Source: Fictibacillus arsenicus
GTDB lineage: Bacteria; Bacillota; Bacilli; Bacillales; Fictibacillaceae
Assembly (NCBI RefSeq): GCF_001999465.1
Contig: NZ_MQMF01000005.1
Location: 47,894 to 111,893 of the forward strand
Direction: 5' to 3'
DNA: 64,000 nt
In this document: positions 1-8,499 of the stretch, one piece after another
Position numbering within the stretch: position 1 is the stretch's first letter
How the letters are laid out: the number at the start of each line of letters is the position of its first letter
Notes under the pieces: generated by a model
What the model saw: only the letters and a program-made list of their open reading frames with translations
The model's database searches: none
Told to the model about the DNA's origin: nothing
Made by a program: the position numbers and the translations under genes

Positions 1-810
1 AGCAATACCAAACGGCTGCGCATCCCCAACAACGATGTCCGCTCCAAATTTCCCTGGAGGAGTTAATGCTCCTAACGCGAGTGGATTAGATGAAACGACG
101 AACATTCCTTTATTTTCATGAATGATTTCTTCAATCTCTTTTAATGGCTCGATCTGACCAAAGAAGTTAGGATATTGAACGATAACACAAGCTGTTTCTT
201 CATCAACTGCAGAACGCAGGCCGTTTATTGAAGTCAACCCGTTTTCAGCATCTACTTCCACTACTTCAAGGTGCTGTCCTTTTGCATAGGTTTTCAGAAC
301 ATCTCTGGATTCTGGATGCACGGATTTTGAAACGACGATTTTCTTTCTTCGAGTTTGTGCAGCTGATAATAATCCAGCTTCAGCTAGTGAAGTTCCACCA
401 TCATACATCGATGAGTTGGCTACATCCATTCCTGTTAATTCACAGATCATTGTCTGGAATTCAAAGATAGCCTGCAGTTCACCTTGGGAGATCTCTGGCT
501 GATAAGGAGTATATGCCGTATAGAACTCTGAACGTAAAAGCATATGGTTAACGATGGATGGTGTGTAATGGTCATAAACACCTGCACCTAAAAAGGAAGC
601 ATAATCCTTCGTGTTTTTATTCATGGCTGCAAGCCTGCCCATTTCTTTTACAAGCTGCGGTTCTGGCAATGCTTCTTCTATGTCGAGGCGGCCTTTAAAA
701 CGTACCTCTTCAGGGATATCTTTAAAAAGTTCTTCTGTAGTTTCGATTCCAATCGTCTCAAGCATTTCCTTTTTATCTTGATCTGTCATCGGCAAGTAAC
801 GGAACGTCAT
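1..810 (-). CDS. gcvPA: Glycine dehydrogenase (decarboxylating) subunit 1, partial
   Basis: This is the N-terminal 270 codons of the PLP-dependent P-protein subunit 1 of the glycine cleavage system, which decarboxylates glycine and passes the aminomethyl group to the lipoyl H-protein. The reading frame runs off the left edge of the window. The protein begins MTFRYLPMTDQDKKEML and contains the family stretches GAGVYDHYTPS and SSMYDGGTSLAEA. The start is the ATG at 810, preceded by AAGGAGGAGAAACA. It lies 25 bp downstream of gcvT and is presumably in the same transcript, under the glycine riboswitch. A gcvPB gene would be expected just outside the window. Confidence 0.95.
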   Translation of the reverse strand, partial: MTFRYLPMTDQDKKEMLETIGIETTEELFKDIPEEVRFKGRLDIEEALPEPQLVKEMGRLAAMNKNTKDYASFLGAGVYDHYTPSIVNHMLLRSEFYTAYTPYQPEISQGELQAIFEFQTMICELTGMDVANSSMYDGGTSLAEAGLLSAAQTRRKKIVVSKSVHPESRDVLKTYAKGQHLEVVEVDAENGLTSINGLRSAVDEETACVIVQYPNFFGQIEPLKEIEEIIHENKGMFVVSSNPLALGALTPPGKFGADIVVGDAQPFGIA

Positions 811-835
811 TGTTTCTCCTCCTTATTAGAACGAT

Positions 836-1936
836 TTATTTTCCACGTTTGTAAAATGGTGATGCTACCACTTTTGCTTTTAAGCGTTTTTGGCGTATTT
901 GCACTTCTACTTCTGTTCCAAGTTCGCTGTATTCCTTGTCAATGAGGACAAGTCCCAGGTTCTTCTTAAGTGAAGGAGATTGCGTGCCAGTAGTTACTTC
1001 ACCGATTCTTTTGTCACCTGCAAACACTTCATAATGAGAACGAGGAATACCTTTATCTATCATCTCGATACCAACAAGCTTGCGAGGTGCTCCATTTTTC
1101 TTTTGCTCAGCGAGCACTTCTTTCCCGATAAAGTCTGCTTCTTTATCCGTCTTCACTGCAAATCCGATACCAGCTTCTATCGGTGTGATATCTTTTGTCA
1201 GCTCCTGCCCGTAAAGTGCAAGTTTCGCCTCAAAACGAAGCGTGTCACGTGCTCCTAGACCAGCCGGCAGCAATCCATCTTCGCTCCCCGCTTCTAATAC
1301 GGATTTCCATAGTTTTTCAGCATCAGCTGTTTTTAAGTAGATCTCGAATCCATCTTCACCTGTGTACCCTGTTCTAGATACTAAAGAAGGAATCCCAGCT
1401 AGTGATACGTCTTCTTTGAAACGGAAGAAACCGATTTCAGAAAGGTCAGTGTCTGTCAGTTTTTGAAGAATCATTTCAGCTTTTGGCCCTTGAATAGCAA
1501 GCTGAGCATATTCAGGTGACACGTTAACAAGCTCAACACCCTCTTGTTTGTGGCTGTTTAGCCATTCGAAATCTTTTTCAATATTTGAGGCATTCACAAC
1601 TAGCAAATAGTCATTTTCATCTCTTTTATAGATCAAGAGATCATCTACAGTTCCGCCGTTTTCATAGCACATCGCCGTATATTGAGCTTGTCCATTTTGA
1701 AGTTTGGAAACATCATTCGTCATTGTATATTGCAAGAATGATAGTGCATTTGGCCCTTTTACTTCGAACTCACCCATGTGAGAAACATCAAATAAACCTG
1801 CTTGAGTACGTACAGCCTCATGTTCCTCTTTAATACTTGAAAACTGAACTGGCAATTCCCAGCCACCGAAATCAATAACTTTTCCACCGTGTTCTTTATA
1901 TGTGTTAAATAACGGTGTGCGCAACAATGTAGCCAT
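836..1936 (-). CDS. gcvT: Glycine cleavage system aminomethyltransferase (T-protein)
   Basis: The 366-aa T-protein transfers the methylene group from aminomethyl-lipoyl H-protein to tetrahydrofolate and releases ammonia. The sequence has the family N-terminus ([19 protein letters not shown]), the folate-site region [11 protein letters not shown], and the C-terminal barrel ([18 protein letters not shown]). A longer reading frame begins at 1972, but the ATG at 1936 has AAAGGAGGAATTCAC in front of it and gives the expected protein start. It is the first gene of the gcv operon, downstream of the glycine riboswitch and terminator, so it is expected to be induced by glycine. Confidence 0.97.
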   Translation of the reverse strand: MATLLRTPLFNTYKEHGGKVIDFGGWELPVQFSSIKEEHEAVRTQAGLFDVSHMGEFEVKGPNALSFLQYTMTNDVSKLQNGQAQYTAMCYENGGTVDDLLIYKRDENDYLLVVNASNIEKDFEWLNSHKQEGVELVNVSPEYAQLAIQGPKAEMILQKLTDTDLSEIGFFRFKEDVSLAGIPSLVSRTGYTGEDGFEIYLKTADAEKLWKSVLEAGSEDGLLPAGLGARDTLRFEAKLALYGQELTKDITPIEAGIGFAVKTDKEADFIGKEVLAEQKKNGAPRKLVGIEMIDKGIPRSHYEVFAGDKRIGEVTTGTQSPSLKKNLGLVLIDKEYSELGTEVEVQIRQKRLKAKVVASPFYKRGK

Positions 1937-1983
1937 GTGAATTCCTCCTTTTTCATACTTTAAAATTTTCAATCAAATTTGGA

Positions 1984-2030
1984 CAAAAAAAGGACAGAGA
2001 GATCCCTTATAAATAGGAATCCTCTGTCCT
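1984..2030 (-). terminator. Intrinsic terminator of the glycine riboswitch
   Basis: On the minus strand the end of aptamer 2 (AGGACAGAGGATTCC) pairs with GGGATCTCTCTGTCCT, followed by a run of T. The 5' arm of the hairpin therefore shares bases with the aptamer P1 region. This is the expected arrangement for a glycine ON-switch in which ligand binding prevents termination before gcvT. Confidence 0.85.
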
Positions 2031-2195
2031 GCAACCGGTAAGTTTCTCATGATATTTCCTGAGTTTCTTCGTTGGTGGCTTTCATCTATTTAAAAGCTCT
2101 CTCCAGAGATGCGTCTAGCAAGAGTCTTTTTGCCTGAGAGTTTCACAATTGTTTGCTCCTTCGGCGCCGCTAAAGCAGTCTCTCCTCTTACTTTC
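2022..2195 (-). promoter_or_regulatory. Tandem glycine riboswitch upstream of gcvT
   Basis: The minus strand carries aptamer-1 hallmarks (GAGAGACTGC, then GGCGCCGAAGGAGCAAAC, then AACTCTCAGGCAAAAAGAC). A second aptamer follows, with CTCTGGAGAGAGC, AAACTCAGG and TTGCAGGACAGAG. It sits directly upstream of gcvT and is followed by a terminator. Aptamer 2 looks more divergent than aptamer 1. Expected role: cooperative glycine sensing that allows transcription of gcvT-gcvPA-gcvPB when glycine is abundant. Confidence 0.9.
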
Positions 2196-2314
2196 ATTCG
2201 CGAGTATGTTATTGTCCAAGGTCGCACATACTACTACTATGTTTACTACATTATTATCCTATCATTTTTATAAATGGAATGGCAATGAACTTTTTTATGG
2301 AAAGGATATCCGGT

Positions 2315-4012
2315 ATGAAAATCGACGTTCAGTTTCAGCGAGAATGGCATGATGACTTTTTAAAGCGTGTGGAAGAAGATGGACCATGGGCCAACTGGGA
2401 GTTGTACAACTTGGCACTTGAGGCCGAACATCATCTTGCAATACCTGAGTTTTTGGGGCTGCAAGCTCCAGCTCATCTCCCACAGATGACTTTTCTGCCT
2501 CATCAGCTGGACGTTGCAACAACCGTTATTGAGCAAATGAACGGAAAAGCGATTCTAGCAGATGAAGTCGGATTAGGAAAAACGATTGAAGCTGGATTAA
2601 TTTTAAAAGAATACATGATTCGACGCTTAGCGAAGAAAATCCTGATTCTAGTGCCGGCTTCTTTAGTTATACAGTGGACGAATGAACTTAATCAAAAATT
2701 CTTTATACCTGCGATTGCTCAAAAGAAGGCTTATGTTTGGGAGCAATGTGATGTTGTCGTTTCATCAATCGATACTGCAAAACGCGCCCCGCACCGCGAT
2801 ATTGTTTTGAATCAGGAATACGACCTTATCATTATCGACGAAGCCCATAAATTGAAGAATAAGAAAACGAAAAACTATGAATTTGTACAGCTTCTGAAAA
2901 AGAAATTTTGTTTATTGTTAACCGCTACTCCAGTACAGAATAGAGTAGAGGAAATCTTTAATCTTGTTTCTCTGCTAAAGCCGGGACACCTTGGCAACAG
3001 AGAAAATTTTGATAAAGACTTTAAAGAAGATAAGTATTCTTTGAAAAACGAAGAAAAACTAAAGCAGCTGGTCAATAAAGTAATGGTCAGAAACAGAAGA
3101 GAAGAAACTGGCTTAAAATGGCCAAAACGGCTAGTAAAGACCATCCCTATAACATTATCAAAAACAGAGCGGGACCTTTATGATGAAATATCTAAACTTA
3201 AAAGAGAACCCTACTTTGACAGAAGCAAATTCTCTGTTGTTACCTTGCAGCGTGAGGCATGCAGTTCAAGAGAAGCTGTATTTTTAACGCTTAAAAATAT
3301 GCTTCAAAAGGATGTTCCATCAACATTAATGGAAAACCGTATCGTTGAACTAATGAAGAAAATTGAATTGGTGGATCAAAACTCAAAAGCATTAAAAGCG
3401 CTTGAGCTTATTCAGTCCATTAATTCAAAAGTTATTATTTTCACTGAATATCGTGCCACCCAATTATATTTACAATGGTTTCTTCAGCAGCACGGCATTT
3501 CTTCTGTTCCCTTCAGAGGGGGCTTTAAACGAAGCAAGAAAGACTGGATGACACATCTTTTTAAAACGCGTGCTCAAGTATTGATTGCTACTGAAGCTGG
3601 AGGCGAAGGAATAAATCTTCAATTTTGTCAGCACATCATAAACTATGATCTGCCTTGGAATCCGATGAGGATTGAACAGCGTATCGGCCGTATCCATAGA
3701 ATTGGCCAGCAGGGAGATGTTCACATCTATAATTTCGCCACTCAGAACACCATTGAAGAACATATCTTAAACCTGCTTTACAACAAGATTAACTTGTTTG
3801 AGAGTGTCATCGGGGAACTTGATGAGATCTTAACGAAGTTTGAAATTAAAAATATTGAGCGCCATATTTCTGATATTTTGAACACTTCAGACAGTGAAGG
3901 CGAAATCAGGATAAAGATGGATAACCTTGCTTCCCTTATCAATTTAGATGGAGGAATAAAGCAGAAAGGATGGGAAGAGCATGCAGCAGCACGAGATACA
4001 TCGATTTCTTGA
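2315..4012 (+). CDS. yqhH: SNF2-family DEAD/DEAH-type helicase YqhH
   Basis: This 565-aa SNF2-like ATPase has Walker A ADEVGLGKT, Walker B IIIDEAHKLKN, motif III LLTATPVQNR, and C-terminal motifs V and VI (TEAGGEGINLQ, QRIGRIHRIGQ). That organisation is typical of stand-alone bacterial SNF2 proteins of the RapA/HepA type, although the cellular role of YqhH is not established. Upstream in-frame ATGs exist, but the ATG at 2315 has GGAAAGGA at good spacing and begins MKIDVQFQREW, as in the B. subtilis protein. It is divergent from gcvT, and yqhG overlaps its 3' end by 32 bp, which suggests translational coupling. Confidence 0.93.
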   Translation: MKIDVQFQREWHDDFLKRVEEDGPWANWELYNLALEAEHHLAIPEFLGLQAPAHLPQMTFLPHQLDVATTVIEQMNGKAILADEVGLGKTIEAGLILKEYMIRRLAKKILILVPASLVIQWTNELNQKFFIPAIAQKKAYVWEQCDVVVSSIDTAKRAPHRDIVLNQEYDLIIIDEAHKLKNKKTKNYEFVQLLKKKFCLLLTATPVQNRVEEIFNLVSLLKPGHLGNRENFDKDFKEDKYSLKNEEKLKQLVNKVMVRNRREETGLKWPKRLVKTIPITLSKTERDLYDEISKLKREPYFDRSKFSVVTLQREACSSREAVFLTLKNMLQKDVPSTLMENRIVELMKKIELVDQNSKALKALELIQSINSKVIIFTEYRATQLYLQWFLQQHGISSVPFRGGFKRSKKDWMTHLFKTRAQVLIATEAGGEGINLQFCQHIINYDLPWNPMRIEQRIGRIHRIGQQGDVHIYNFATQNTIEEHILNLLYNKINLFESVIGELDEILTKFEIKNIERHISDILNTSDSEGEIRIKMDNLASLINLDGGIKQKGWEEHAAARDTSIS

Positions 4013-4757
4013 AAGGTATTTTGATGCTAACGAATGCCGGATTCTAGAGAAAAACTTCAGTTATATAAAGGTTCAATTAACGACTGAGCTGGACAAAGTA
4101 CTGATGAATCGTCCATTCTATTGGCACTACCTTGAAAAAACCGGCGGAACTCCTAATCCTATGACATTAACACTGGTTACAGGACAGCAGCAGTCACCAG
4201 ATGGTAAAGGAGAGTTTATTCATTTTGGCTCTCCCCGCCTTCATCAAATATTTGCATCTACAAAAAAACTCGCTTCTTTTATCCGTTTATACGAATCTGT
4301 TCCGCAGCAAGGAGCACAAGTTCCTCTTCAGCCCTGGCTGTGTTTAAATGTGAAAGTTTCCTATCAATGTGATCAGAAAAAGGATCAAGTGCTATCGTAT
4401 GGAATTCAGCTGATTAACGGGACGATAGAAGACCAGTTTCATAACCGGCTTCAGAAGCTTTTATTAACGAAAAGAATTCCTGATTTTTGTTACACACTCT
4501 CTCCTTTTATAAAACCAGAAAGTGCTTTTAAAAGGCTTGAAACTAAAATACAGGAAGTGATCGATCGGGATGATCATACTTGGGCAGACGATGCAAAGAA
4601 TCGCTGGAAGGAAGATCAGGACCTTCTAGAAAGTTTTTATGAAGATCTTTTAACGAAACCAGAAGCTTACCATGTAGAAAAAGAAGCACTTCGAACACAA
4701 TACGAGCCAAAGATCATTGTAGAAATCATAAACGGAGGGCTCTTTTATCTTTCATAA
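3981..4757 (+). CDS. yqhG: Conserved protein YqhG
   Basis: This 258-aa protein is recognised as YqhG by its N-terminus (MQQHEIHRFLERYFDANEC) and by its place directly after yqhH. It is a soluble, mixed-charge protein with no membrane segment or signal peptide, and its biochemical function is unknown. Its start lies inside the 3' end of yqhH, with GGATGGGAAG as ribosome-binding site. Conserved pairing suggests a function linked to the helicase, but that is inference. Confidence 0.88.
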   Translation: MQQHEIHRFLERYFDANECRILEKNFSYIKVQLTTELDKVLMNRPFYWHYLEKTGGTPNPMTLTLVTGQQQSPDGKGEFIHFGSPRLHQIFASTKKLASFIRLYESVPQQGAQVPLQPWLCLNVKVSYQCDQKKDQVLSYGIQLINGTIEDQFHNRLQKLLLTKRIPDFCYTLSPFIKPESAFKRLETKIQEVIDRDDHTWADDAKNRWKEDQDLLESFYEDLLTKPEAYHVEKEALRTQYEPKIIVEIINGGLFYLS

Positions 4758-4790
4758 AGCAACAATCTTTTAGATATATTACAAAATTAA

Positions 4791-4815
4791 AAAGCCGGGT
4801 TAGGCTCCCGGCTTT
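4791..4815 (+). terminator. Bidirectional terminator between yqhG and yqzE
   Basis: The hairpin AAAGCCGGG-loop-CCCGGCTTT lies between convergent genes. It serves yqhG on the plus strand and yqzE on the minus strand, where the plus-strand A-rich flank gives a U-tract. Confidence 0.8.
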
Positions 4816-4835
4816 ATCCTTTTTCCAGCCAATGC

Positions 4836-5024
4836 TTATCTTTTTCTTCTCTTCCTGAACATAAGACCTAAACTCATTGGCAAAACGCCAAAAAGGTATG
4901 TTAACATCGGTTCTTTCTCGTTTTTCCGTGTACGCTTTCTTTCTTTTCGGACCGATTTTGGCTCGTCAAAATATTTCACTATTTTCTGAGTTAGATACTT
5001 CACAACATCATTTCCCGCAGCCAT
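4836..5024 (-). CDS. yqzE: Small YqzE-like protein
   Basis: This 62-aa basic protein carries an N-terminal VVKYLTQKIVKYFDEPK segment, a Lys/Arg-rich middle and a hydrophobic C-terminal stretch ending in RKRRKR. It matches YqzE of B. subtilis, which sits in the same place after comG and the shikimate kinase gene. The ATG at 5024 is preferred over the TTG at 5030, because AAAGGAG is 8 bp from the ATG. Its function is unknown. Confidence 0.8.
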   Translation of the reverse strand: MAAGNDVVKYLTQKIVKYFDEPKSVRKERKRTRKNEKEPMLTYLFGVLPMSLGLMFRKRRKR

Positions 5025-5076
5025 TAACAAAACTCCTTTAATTTATACCATTCACTGTCTAGTCTTGTCTATTTGC

Positions 5077-5592
5077 TCAGGAATTAAACCGCTGTAACTC
5101 AACAAGAATCTGCTCGCATACTTCTTCTGCAGTCAGTACATCCGTTAAAATCGTGATATCACTTTTTTCATAATGCTTTCGCCGCTCATTATAAAGCCGA
5201 AAAACATCTTCTTTCGTATTTGTCAGCAATAATGGTCTTTTCTTTCGCTCCTCTTCTTTCATTAACCGATCCCACAATACAGGAAAGCTTGTTTTTAAAT
5301 AAATCACTGTTCCTTTACTCTTCATATAAGTAAGGTTCTCTTCACGAACAACAGCTCCCCCTCCTGTCATGACAACTGCATGTTCCAGCGGAAGCTGACG
5401 AATAGCTAGAGATTCATAGTTTCTAAAAGCTTCTTCTCCTTCATGATGAAAAATTTCTTTTATCGTTTGTCCTCTTTGCTTCTCAATTGCAGAATCTACA
5501 TCATATGGTGGTACTTCAAGCTGTTTGGAAAGATGTTTTCCAACAGACGTTTTACCGCACCCCATGAAGCCTACTAAATATATGGTGTTCAA
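5077..5592 (-). CDS. aroK: Shikimate kinase
   Basis: This 171-aa enzyme phosphorylates shikimate at the 3-hydroxyl in aromatic amino acid synthesis. The Walker A loop is GFMGCGKTSVG, followed by the shikimate-binding D-x-D (VDSAIE), the family motif FRNYE and the GGG loop (VVMTGGGAVV), then the lid region RKKRPLL. The frame opens at 5610, but the TTG at 5592 is preferred: it follows GGTGGAGGG at normal spacing and lies 2 nt after the comGG stop. The gene is placed directly after comG, as in B. subtilis. Confidence 0.9.
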   Translation of the reverse strand: MNTIYLVGFMGCGKTSVGKHLSKQLEVPPYDVDSAIEKQRGQTIKEIFHHEGEEAFRNYESLAIRQLPLEHAVVMTGGGAVVREENLTYMKSKGTVIYLKTSFPVLWDRLMKEEERKKRPLLLTNTKEDVFRLYNERRKHYEKSDITILTDVLTAEEVCEQILVELQRFNS

Positions 5593-5594
5593 CT

Positions 5595-5975
5595 TTAACC
5601 CTCCACCCATTTTGTAACGCTATTCTGGGTTACATTATAATATACTTTCACCTTTTTTGTATGTTGCTTATCTGTAAATGCTTCAATCAAAATGAGCCTT
5701 TCGTCTTCTGTCGTGTGTTCGATCACCAAATTAACAATTCCTTCATTCAAGATTAGATTCTTCTCCACCGGGAGAAGCACAGAAGTATCCCTGGCATAAA
5801 TAATTGCTCTCTCCACCCCTTGCTGAAGGAGCCGAGTTTGCTTTAATTGTTCTTCCTGCATATAAACAAACTGCCTTTCAGAGGAAACCTTCCCTGTAAA
5901 GTATCCAAAAAAGACAAGGATAACAAAACACAGTGTAATTACGAGAGGGTAAATGATCCCCTTTTCATTTTTCAT
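5595..5975 (-). CDS. comGG: Competence pseudopilin-like protein ComGG
   Basis: This 126-aa protein is the last gene of the comG operon. It has a single N-terminal membrane helix (IIYPLVITLCFVILVFFGYF) after the short leader MKNEKG, a minor-pilin arrangement. The start ATG overlaps the comGF stop as TAATG. ComGG assists assembly of the transformation pseudopilus that brings DNA to the ComEA/ComEC uptake machinery. The sequence diverges strongly between species, so the assignment rests mainly on position and topology. Confidence 0.85.
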   Translation of the reverse strand: MKNEKGIIYPLVITLCFVILVFFGYFTGKVSSERQFVYMQEEQLKQTRLLQQGVERAIIYARDTSVLLPVEKNLILNEGIVNLVIEHTTEDERLILIEAFTDKQHTKKVKVYYNVTQNSVTKWVEG

Positions 5976-6466
5976 TACTCAATCCTCCGAAAAAAACGCT
6001 CATATTCATTTCCTTGTGTATCTATAAGTTTTACGGCTAACAGTACGTCTGAATGCTTTTTTAGCACCATCTCACTAATATTCTGCACCCACACTTCATG
6101 TCCCAGTCCATTTACTTGCTTGCGAATAAGAGAATGATATCTTGAGAAACTCAAAACATTGCCATTTGTAAGCGTAATGTACAATGAGTTATTGTTTACT
6201 TCAACAGACTTTCCTTCTCTTATTTCTTTTCCTAACATAGAGAAAAATAGTGAGGATTCTTCCACCTGAGGATTTGGTGGCTGTTTTTGGATAGGAATAA
6301 ACAATACTGGTATAAGCGATGAGAGCATGAGGAGTACTGACAAAGCTATGAAAGCTTCCATTATGCTATAGCCCTTCTGAGAATCAGCATATTTAATAAT
6401 AGCTTGAACATGCCGTATACTCTTTTTGGTTAGCTCCCTCAAATGTAATACAGATTTCATACTCAT
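5975..6466 (-). CDS. comGF: Competence minor pseudopilin ComGF
   Basis: This 163-aa protein has a prepilin-type segment QKG|YSIMEAFIALSVLL followed by a hydrophobic helix, and the ComGF-type region RYHSLIRKQVNGLGHEVW. The start at 6466 follows GGGAG. It overlaps comGE by 74 bp and gives an unusually long leader of about 32 residues before the predicted cleavage glycine. No closer ATG, GTG or TTG exists in frame. It is a membrane pseudopilus component required for DNA uptake. Confidence 0.85.
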   Translation of the reverse strand: MSMKSVLHLRELTKKSIRHVQAIIKYADSQKGYSIMEAFIALSVLLMLSSLIPVLFIPIQKQPPNPQVEESSLFFSMLGKEIREGKSVEVNNNSLYITLTNGNVLSFSRYHSLIRKQVNGLGHEVWVQNISEMVLKKHSDVLLAVKLIDTQGNEYERFFRRIE

Positions 6467-6713
6467 CTGTAACTCCCTTTTTAGTTAATAACGAATATGC
6501 TGTTCCGTTTTGACTCCACTCCATATCATGCAATTGGATTTTCAATAAAGAAAGCCGGTCAGCCTCTTCAATAGCAAACATTAGTTGCCTTGTTGTCTTT
6601 TGCTCCTGGTTCAATATATAAACATAGGGAAGACAAATAGAAGCTATAGCAGAAAACAGCAATAAACCTAGCATGGACTCAAGCAGCAAATATCCATTAT
6701 TGTTTCGCAACAT
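6393..6713 (-). CDS. comGE: Competence minor pseudopilin ComGE
   Basis: This 106-aa protein starts MLRNNNGYLLLESMLGLLLF, a clear prepilin signal with the conserved Glu at +5 after Gly. The frame opens further upstream at 6788, but the ATG at 6713 gives the correct short basic leader. The start overlaps the 3' end of comGD, and its own 3' end overlaps comGF. It is a membrane minor pseudopilin of the competence system. Confidence 0.87.
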   Translation of the reverse strand: MLRNNNGYLLLESMLGLLLFSAIASICLPYVYILNQEQKTTRQLMFAIEEADRLSLLKIQLHDMEWSQNGTAYSLLTKKGVTDEYEICITFEGANQKEYTACSSYY

Positions 6714-7137
6714 AAAATTTCCCTTTACCAAGCTGAAACACCATTTTATAAACAGCTTCTTCTGAATATATATAAAGTGTTCCTGCACGGCTTATGTTTC
6801 CGTTTTGATTATATTGGATCGTCATTTCCATAGCTTGTCCTTCAATGGTAATATGTTTTGGAATAGGCCGGTTCAATACCTTAATTGAACTATAGGTTCC
6901 TATCTGGTACATATCTTGTTCATTATTGAAGGTTAGACGGTACACACTGCTTTCATTAATTGCTTTTTGCTGCATAAGCATAATGTCCTTTTCAAGAGAA
7001 TTTAAAAAGTACTCTGTCTTTCTGTTTTTTATAAACGCATTGAACTTCGGATAAGCAACAGAGCCTATTAGTCCAATTATTAAGAGTACGATCATCATTT
7101 CAATCAATAAATGACCAGACTGTTTATATTTAATCAG
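6697..7137 (-). CDS. comGD: Competence pseudopilin ComGD with a non-ATG start
   Basis: The prepilin signal is KQSG|HLLIEMMIVLLIIG, so translation must begin upstream of the TTG at 7107. The frame is closed upstream by a stop, and the only candidate codons before KQSG are CTG at 7137 and the next codon, ATT. A CTG start gives 146 aa, close to the roughly 143 aa of B. subtilis ComGD. It overlaps the comGC stop as CTGA, with GAGGA about 9 bp upstream. The gene encodes a minor pseudopilin inside the comG operon. The start is inferred; the gene identity is firm. Confidence 0.85.
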   Translation of the reverse strand: MIKYKQSGHLLIEMMIVLLIIGLIGSVAYPKFNAFIKNRKTEYFLNSLEKDIMLMQQKAINESSVYRLTFNNEQDMYQIGTYSSIKVLNRPIPKHITIEGQAMEMTIQYNQNGNISRAGTLYIYSEEAVYKMVFQLGKGKFYVAKQ

Positions 7138-7445
7138 GGTGTTTCATCCTCATTATCGACATACACTTTCCCTTCACTATCGATGAGCAAAGGTTCTTTA
7201 TCGGGACAGACTTTTGTATCAATATATTTTTCATCAAAAAGCTGTTCAATTGTAGGCAGCTCATTCTTTTCCGCTTCATAAGCGCCTACCTGACCTTGCA
7301 CGAGATCTATCGTTGCTTCACAGCCAAGAGATTTAACGATAGCATTATTCTTAGTCATACTCGGCAATGCAATCAGCATCAAAACTGAAATAATAAGTAA
7401 AACAATCATCATTTCAATCAGGGTAAAACCATTTTCATTTCTCAT
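7134..7445 (-). CDS. comGC: Major competence pseudopilin ComGC
   Basis: This 103-aa major pseudopilin has the canonical prepilin peptidase site MRNENG|FTLIEMMIVLLII. Two later cysteines (GCEATI and KVCPDKE) may form the disulfide known for the family. The ATG at 7445 is chosen over the upstream frame start because AGGGAGGAAAACG precedes it and the leader is then six residues. ComGC is processed by ComC and forms the transformation pilus fibre. Confidence 0.95.
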   Translation of the reverse strand: MRNENGFTLIEMMIVLLIISVLMLIALPSMTKNNAIVKSLGCEATIDLVQGQVGAYEAEKNELPTIEQLFDEKYIDTKVCPDKEPLLIDSEGKVYVDNEDETP

Positions 7446-7461
7446 AAAAGCGTTTTCCTCC

Positions 7462-8499
7462 CTATAAAGCATCCATTAGTTGAAACATCGGCAAAAGCAT
7501 AGAAGCAAACATAAGCAGGACAAAACCACCAATAATAGCAAAAAGGATAGGCTGTATTTTTTGCAGATTAGAAAGGACTTTCTCCTCCAACTCTATAAAT
7601 ATCCACTCTCCATATTGAACGAGCTCAAATCCTAGTGCCCCTTGTGCTTGTCCGAAACGAATAATATCCGTCATTTCCTTTGCATAAAAAGGTTTATGAA
7701 GTAAAAGCTCGGGCAATGTTTTTCCATCCAATAAACCTTTTTGCAGCCTCATACTCTCTTCTTGAAAAAAACCTTTTTTCATATGATTTTCCATTACGAT
7801 TAATGCATCTGTTACCGGCAAACCGCTTTTTAACATAGAACCAAAGTTAATGCTGAAATAATGTGAGTTCATCAGCAAAAGAAATTTCTTTAAAAAGGGT
7901 ATAGATGTTAATAACCTCATCTGATCAGAGTAGCTTGTGTTTTTCCTTATATAGTAAACAGCGATCCATCCAACCAGAAATGTTAATAAAGCTGCAATTA
8001 GGAGGTAAGGAAACAAAGATAGGAAAGACAGCATTATTGAGGTGAACGCGGGTGTCTTTACTTCCAAAGAAGAAAAAAGAAGAGAAAATTGAGGAAATAA
8101 AAAATAGTAAAAAAGAATACCGATCCAAACTGTAAGAAATAACAAAAATAAAGGATATCTAATCGCTTTATTTAATCGCTCTCGCCATTCTGCCTTTTTT
8201 CTCATATAATTTCCGTTTTCCATTAAACTGTCTGTTAAATTTCCGTTAACGCTGTTTATAGATAATGAACTTATTACTTCATCCGGCAAATTTAATTTTG
8301 AGAAAACATCTAGAACAGAATTACCTGCAGACAATGCTTCTAATAATTCTTCTATTAAATGCTGTTCTTTATCAGGTAAATGCGATTTTAAAAGTTCTAT
8401 GCTTTTATTGATCGAGTAACCATGACTTTGCAAAAGTCCAAGTTTATAAAGGAAAATGCCTTGAGAAGCTCTTTTCCACTTCTTCTTAAACATTCCCAT
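7462..8499 (-). CDS. comGB: Competence type II secretion-like membrane protein ComGB
   Basis: This roughly 345-aa GspF/PilC-type polytopic protein shows duplicated GspF domains and three hydrophobic segments (LFLLFLTVWIGILFYYF, LLIAALLTFLVGWIAVYYI and a C-terminal FAIIGGFVLLMFASMLLP). It forms the inner-membrane platform for pseudopilus assembly. The start is uncertain among in-frame codons at 8520, 8499 and 8493. I chose 8499 (MGMFKKKWKR), which overlaps the comGA stop and implies coupling. Confidence 0.92.
   Translation of the reverse strand: MGMFKKKWKRASQGIFLYKLGLLQSHGYSINKSIELLKSHLPDKEQHLIEELLEALSAGNSVLDVFSKLNLPDEVISSLSINSVNGNLTDSLMENGNYMRKKAEWRERLNKAIRYPLFLLFLTVWIGILFYYFLFPQFSLLFSSLEVKTPAFTSIMLSFLSLFPYLLIAALLTFLVGWIAVYYIRKNTSYSDQMRLLTSIPFLKKFLLLMNSHYFSINFGSMLKSGLPVTDALIVMENHMKKGFFQEESMRLQKGLLDGKTLPELLLHKPFYAKEMTDIIRFGQAQGALGFELVQYGEWIFIELEEKVLSNLQKIQPILFAIIGGFVLLMFASMLLPMFQLMDAL

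Noticed and set aside
2149..2352. Short frame across the glycine riboswitch region
   Set aside because: It runs through the riboswitch and the yqhH start; it has no independent ribosome-binding site and no coding signal.
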